A DNA stretch of 9,891 bases. It comes from UBA11612 sp963976395. GTDB lineage: Bacteria; Pseudomonadota; Alphaproteobacteria; Rhodospirillales; Rhodospirillaceae. This document shows, piece by piece, positions 7,285 through 9,891 of this stretch. Both the position numbers and the translations under genes were made by a program. Location of the stretch: contig CAXBLG010000100.1 of NCBI GenBank assembly GCA_963976395.1, positions 1 to 9,891 on the forward strand, written 5' to 3'. The stretch's first letter is position 1. Each line of letters opens with the position of its first letter. Under the pieces are notes generated by a model, which was not told the origin of the DNA, searched no databases, and saw only the letters and a list, made by a program, of their open reading frames with translations.

Positions 7285-8390
7285 CAGCCGTCCTCACGAT
7301 GAAACAAATAAGTTAAGCCAAGCAGTCCGGCAACGGCTGCCGGGGCCCACGCCGCAAGAACGAGCGGCAACGTCGCGGACAATCCAAGCGCATAGGTAAA
7401 GCGACTAAAGAAATAGAGCAAAAACCCTGTGGCAAGACCCGCCGTGCCTCGAATCGCCCAGTTGCTGTGGCGCGCATTGGCCGTGAGGCAAAATGCAGCA
7501 GCGACCAAGACCATCGCACACAGCATGAAGGGCGACGCCAACAGTGAATGCCAATACAGCCGATGCGGTAAAGCGGAAAACCCGGAGGCTATCGAAAATT
7601 TGATGAACGTCGGCAAGGTCCAAAACGACATCGTCTCCGGTGCTTCGAAACTATTTTGAACCTGACCTAATGTTATGGCGGTCGGAAGAAAATACTGATC
7701 ATGGAATTCAGTTTTCTTGCCGGGAACCATGTCCCATACGTCATCCAGCCTCAGAAAGCCCTCGACCAATTGACCCGTCGCGGCCTCGAATCTGCGAGAT
7801 AAATGCTCTCCGGCATCGCTCTCAAAGATCGCGACGCGCGTTAGAAATAAAATGTCGCCTTCCTGACGAACATAGTCCGCATGAACCACTTTGGCGGCAT
7901 CAGCGTCCGCCTCACGAAGCCACAACCCGCCCTGTCCAATATTCAGGGTCGCTTTATTGCTGCGGATAAGCCCTTCTTCCATGCGCTTATAGGTGTCGTA
8001 CATACTGGCAGACACCGGATCGACAATGGCGAGATTCACGGCGCCGATTATCCCCGCCAGAATGACGGGTGGGGCCAGAAACTGCCACACCGAGAGGCCG
8101 GCGGATCTGATCACCACCAGCTCGTGACTGCGCGAGAGCCGGAACAGCGCGTACATCATGGCAATCATGATCGCGAACGGCAGCGTATCTTGTACTGTGT
8201 GCGGCAACTTCATGACCGCCATCCAAAGCAATGTCGCAAAGCCCAGGTCTTCAGCGCGCACGGCCCGGCGCATAAGTTCGATCGTGTCGAACAGCAAAAT
8301 CATACCCACGACCACCGCCAGCAACCCAAAAAAGGCCAGCAAGAAATGTCGTCCGAGATAGATCGAAAGCGTGGGAGAAAAGCGATTCAC
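7284..8390 (-). CDS. lptG: LptG, LPS export ABC transporter permease
   Basis: A 368-residue YjgP/YjgQ-family permease. LptG, with LptF and the ATPase LptB, extracts lipopolysaccharide from the inner membrane and passes it to the Lpt bridge. The layout fits: three N-terminal helices (TM1 near residues 14-36; the second around LPHTVQDTLPFAIMIAMMYA; then the SRSHELVVIRSAGLS coupling segment and TM3), a periplasmic beta domain (roughly NIGQGGLWLREAD to LDDVWDM), and three C-terminal helices. The start chosen is GTG 8390, which has GAGGG six bases ahead; a GTG at 8426 would add 12 residues but lies at the predicted transcription start. The partner gene lptF, often adjacent, is not here. A PAP2 phosphatase overlaps its end. 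Confidence 0.9.
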   Translation of the reverse strand: MNRFSPTLSIYLGRHFLLAFFGLLAVVVGMILLFDTIELMRRAVRAEDLGFATLLWMAVMKLPHTVQDTLPFAIMIAMMYALFRLSRSHELVVIRSAGLSVWQFLAPPVILAGIIGAVNLAIVDPVSASMYDTYKRMEEGLIRSNKATLNIGQGGLWLREADADAAKVVHADYVRQEGDILFLTRVAIFESDAGEHLSRRFEAATGQLVEGFLRLDDVWDMVPGKKTEFHDQYFLPTAITLGQVQNSFEAPETMSFWTLPTFIKFSIASGFSALPHRLYWHSLLASPFMLCAMVLVAAAFCLTANARHSNWAIRGTAGLATGFLLYFFSRFTYALGLSATLPLVLAAWAPAAVAGLLGLTYLFHREDG

Positions 8391-8431
8391 ACGAAACCCT
8401 CGGCCATTCACAATGCCTTCCAGCACCCGCC

Positions 8432-8459
8432 ATTATTTTGACCATTCATCTTAGAACAA
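8432..8459 (-). promoter_or_regulatory. lptG: Candidate sigma-70-type promoter for lptG
   Basis: On the minus strand TTGTTC (8459-8454; three of six consensus bases) and AATAAT (8437-8432; five of six) are separated by 16 bases. Transcription would begin near 8425, giving a leader of about 35 bases before GTG 8390 and its GAGGG ribosome site. This also argues against the GTG at 8426. Inferred from consensus only. Confidence 0.4.
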
Positions 8460-8469
8460 CTCCGACAGC

Positions 8470-8529
8470 TTTACATCAACCGCGGCGGTAGCGTGAAACC
8501 CCGCTTCGAGCGTAAGATGCCGATGTAAA
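8470..8529. repeat. 8-base perfect inverted repeat ahead of the adenosyltransferase
   Basis: TTTACATC at 8470-8477 has its exact reverse complement GATGTAAA at 8522-8529, with 44 bases between. The right arm ends 15 bases before the adenosyltransferase ATG. It might be a pair of operator half-sites acting across the divergent gap, or chance. I see no cobalamin-riboswitch core in this 154-base gap. Confidence 0.25.
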
Positions 8530-8544
8530 CAACAAGGCGGTGTC

Positions 8545-9129
8545 ATGGTAAAACTGACGAAAATTTACACACGCGGCGGTGACAAGGGTGAAACCTCCCT
8601 GGGGGACGGCTCGCGGGTCAAAAAACATGCTCTGAGGGTCGCCACCTACGGCACCCTCGATGAAGCCAATGCCGCGATCGGACTCGCACGCCTGCACACG
8701 GATGCCATCGGCGATGATGGCGAAGCAGACGCTATGCTGGCCCACATCCAGAACGATCTGTTCGACCTGGGGGCTGATCTCTGTACGCCCAGCAAACCGG
8801 ATGAAGACCCCTCGCAGGTTTTACGAATCGTTGACGGTCAGGTGGACCGGTTAGAGTCGGAAATCGACTCTATGAATGCGGCGCTTTCCCCTCTTACGTC
8901 TTTTGTGTTGCCCGGCGGCAGCCCCGCAGCCGCTTATCTCCATCTCGCCCGCGCCATCGTACGGCGGGCCGAGCGCGAAATGACCGAACTTGCGGGATGT
9001 GAAGACGTTAACCCGGCCGCGCTAAAATATGCCAACCGATTGTCCGATCACCTGTTCGTGCTCTCCAGACACATTAACGCGCGTGGTGCCGGTGATATTC
9101 TTTGGACTCCGGGAATGAACCGACCGTAG
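8545..9129 (+). CDS. Cob(I)alamin adenosyltransferase, PduO type
   Basis: A 194-residue PduO/MMAB-type ATP:corrinoid adenosyltransferase, which moves the 5'-deoxyadenosyl group of ATP to cob(I)alamin to make adenosylcobalamin, the cofactor of methylmalonyl-CoA mutase and class II ribonucleotide reductase. The ATP-binding N terminus TRGGDKGETSLGDGSRVKK (9-27) is intact, followed by YGTLDEANAAIG (35-46), FVLPGGSPAAAYLHLARAIV (120-139) with RRAER (140-144), and NRLSDHLFVLSR (164-175). These form the five-helix bundle of the trimeric enzyme. ATG 8545 has AAGGCGG ahead. It is divergent from lptG; no cobalamin pathway gene accompanies it. The following sequence includes a weak possible hairpin (CCGTA 9124-9128 with TACGG 9151-9155) but no T-tract. 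Confidence 0.93.
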   Translation: MVKLTKIYTRGGDKGETSLGDGSRVKKHALRVATYGTLDEANAAIGLARLHTDAIGDDGEADAMLAHIQNDLFDLGADLCTPSKPDEDPSQVLRIVDGQVDRLESEIDSMNAALSPLTSFVLPGGSPAAAYLHLARAIVRRAEREMTELAGCEDVNPAALKYANRLSDHLFVLSRHINARGAGDILWTPGMNRP

Positions 9130-9221
9130 CGCCGACACCCAAGTTGCCGGTACGGAGCTTGAACGCTAGGTCGCCAAGTCATCGGATTGATTCGCGAAAC
9201 GTAAAGTTAGCCAAGTGGTAC

Positions 9222-9241
9222 GGCGTGCCGTAGGTGACGAA
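9222..9241. repeat. 20-base direct repeat, copy 1
   Basis: GGCGTGCCGTAGGTGACGAA, identical to 9872-9891. In this copy the preceding bases make TACGGCGTGCCGTA (9219-9232), a 6-base stem around GT. It lies between the adenosyltransferase and the secreted-protein gene. The words TTCGC (9191-9195) and CGTAAAG (9200-9206) precede it in the same order as at copy 2. Confidence 0.85.
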
Positions 9242-9243
9242 AC

Positions 9244-9816
9244 TGCGAACTTATGGAAGCTATCTGTTTCTAGGTCTATCTGCGCCACCAAACCAAAGAG
9301 TTTTGCTCGCTATTCCAATAAAAATTGAAGGAATCACATTCGTCGTCGGCGATAGAAAATGCTATGCATCCCTTAATTGGCTTACAGCCCGGTAACACCC
9401 CAATATCTTCATCTTCACAGACAACCGGATAGCTCACGATCCGAAGTGGGCGGGCGCAAAATGAATTCTGGCTTTCGGCACCTATTGAGAAGCGCATAAT
9501 TGTTGTGGCACTGGATGTCTGCGCATTAGAATTTTGGACTACCCCGAGCCAAACTGTTTTGTCAGCGGTACTTACCGCTATCGCATCCGGATTTCCGTCA
9601 CATGTGACGTCGAATTCATCAAACAATGCATTATCCCAAGATGCCTCCGGTGCCGCCGCGTTAAGGTTTTCAGACACTATTGAGTTTTCGGACAAAGCTT
9701 CAGCCAGCAAGGATGAAAGAATTAGCAGTAAAGAGATGCACACAAAGCCTAACTTTGCCCACATAGAATAACTCCAAGCTTACTAACTACCACCATAGCC
9801 GCAAAGATAGTTCGCA
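9244..9816. repeat. 8-base inverted repeat flanking the secreted-protein gene
   Basis: TGCGAACT at 9244-9251 and its exact reverse complement AGTTCGCA at 9809-9816 lie on either side of the gene. The left arm begins three bases inside the first direct repeat. Short length means chance is possible. Confidence 0.35.
9276..9764 (-). CDS. Secreted cysteine-rich protein of unknown function with one FG-GAP/VCBS-like loop
   Basis: A 162-residue protein I do not recognise. Residues 1 to about 25 are a signal peptide (a MWAK lead, hydrophobic core to LLAEALS); C9 is not in a lipobox, so it is probably a soluble periplasmic or exported protein. The mature part has six cysteines (55, 103, 116, 127, 133, 143), enough for three disulfides. 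DVTCDGNPDAIAV (52-64) matches the calcium-loop pattern of FG-GAP/VCBS repeats, normally DxNxDGxxD, but only one copy is seen, too few for a propeller. It ends in an aromatic segment, FNFYWNSEQNSLVWWRR. ATG 9764 has GGAG seven bases ahead. Lower G+C than its neighbours and the flanking repeats suggest acquisition. Confidence 0.7.
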   Translation of the reverse strand: MWAKLGFVCISLLLILSSLLAEALSENSIVSENLNAAAPEASWDNALFDEFDVTCDGNPDAIAVSTADKTVWLGVVQNSNAQTSSATTIMRFSIGAESQNSFCARPLRIVSYPVVCEDEDIGVLPGCKPIKGCIAFSIADDECDSFNFYWNSEQNSLVWWRR

Positions 9817-9825
9817 TTTTTGTAT

Positions 9826-9884
9826 CCTACGGTAGGCACGTAAAGAGTGAAATTAAACGGGCTTAGAAGCTGGCGTGCCGTAGG
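9826..9884. repeat. Imperfect inverted repeat (bulged hairpin) ending in direct-repeat copy 2
   Basis: CCTAC (9826-9830) and GGCACG (9835-9840) together pair with CGTGCCGTAGG (9874-9884), giving 11 base pairs with a four-base bulge GGTA (9831-9834) on one side and a 33-base loop. The right arm is part of the 20-base direct repeat. A long bulged stem resembles single-strand recombination sites in general form, but the integron core bases are absent. Confidence 0.5.
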
Positions 9885-9891
9885 TGACGAA
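9872..9891. repeat. 20-base direct repeat, copy 2, at the window edge
   Basis: Second identical copy of GGCGTGCCGTAGGTGACGAA, forming the last 20 bases of the window. The base before it differs from copy 1 (T against C), so the exact identity is 20 bases; whether it extends rightward cannot be seen. TTCGC (9811-9815) and CGTAAAG (9839-9845) precede it as at copy 1, but with about 30 extra bases between, suggesting diverged copies of a longer unit. Confidence 0.85.

Larger units (their letters stand above)
9222..9891 (-). other. Repeat-bounded single-gene unit, cassette-like
   Basis: Two identical 20-base direct repeats 650 bases apart enclose exactly one gene, which has its own ribosome site and lower G+C than the flank (about 47% over 9301-9600 against 59% over 8581-8880, hand-counted). 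Just inside the repeats lies an 8-base inverted pair. One gene per repeat interval is the layout of integron cassettes, but the canonical core GTTRRRY with its RYYYAAC partner is not visible (the nearest word, GTTAGCC at 9206-9212, misses the rule), and no integrase gene is in the window. No transposase is present. It may be a chromosomal cassette of unknown kind, a MITE-like element or two dispersed repeats that happen to flank the gene. Confidence 0.35.

Noticed and set aside
7881..8441. 186-residue open frame on the plus strand
   Set aside because: It is antisense to lptG, His/Gln/Arg-rich as expected for the shadow of a membrane-protein gene, and shows no domain.
8391..8544. Cobalamin riboswitch before the adenosyltransferase
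   Set aside because: The gap is only 154 bases, partly taken by the lptG promoter, and the conserved B12-box core is not seen.
9130..9275. Canonical integron attC site at repeat copy 1
   Set aside because: No GTTRRRY core with a matching RYYYAAC was found on either strand; GTTAGCC at 9206-9212 does not satisfy the core rule.

Overview
The window looks like chromosomal DNA from an alphaproteobacterium. It encodes an LPS-export permease (LptG), a RecX of the alphaproteobacterial type with a basic N-terminal tail, and periplasmic secreted proteins, so the cell is Gram-negative. Genes are packed tightly, with short gaps, start/stop overlaps and several GTG/TTG starts. I cannot name a genus. No rRNA, tRNA, CRISPR array or transposase gene was recognised.

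Layout. At the left edge, on the minus strand, is the first 72 codons of an RND/MMPL-type exporter, transcribed out of the window. A 263-base divergent gap separates it from a plus-strand run: recX, a small c-type cytochrome, a 14-helix-type DHA2 drug/solute antiporter and a surface-carbohydrate-type glycan protein (481-4297). The last three are spaced by only 11-34 bases and are probably cotranscribed. This run converges on a minus-strand run that starts at 8390: lptG, a PAP2-family lipid phosphatase that overlaps lptG by one base (TGATG), a small uncharacterised protein, a type III polyketide synthase with an intact Cys-His-Asn triad, and an ICMT-type methyltransferase. A candidate sigma-70-like promoter lies in front of lptG. 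Divergent from lptG is a PduO-type cobalamin adenosyltransferase (8545-9129).

How the genes fit together. The minus-strand run combines two envelope themes. LptG plus a PAP2 phosphatase points to lipopolysaccharide export and lipid phosphate removal. The polyketide synthase plus ICMT-like methyltransferase is the known pairing for bacterial phenolic lipids (alkylresorcinols/alkylpyrones) and their O-methylation. If they are one transcription unit, envelope polyketide lipids and LPS maturation would be co-expressed; this is an inference from gene order.

The right end is different. From 9222 to 9891 a short, AT-richer secreted-protein gene (about 47% G+C over 300 hand-counted bases, against 59% in the neighbouring adenosyltransferase) is bounded by two identical 20-base direct repeats. 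The second copy is the right arm of an imperfect hairpin and forms the very end of the window. This resembles a repeat-bounded single-gene cassette. No canonical integron attC core was found, and it is the least explained part of the window.
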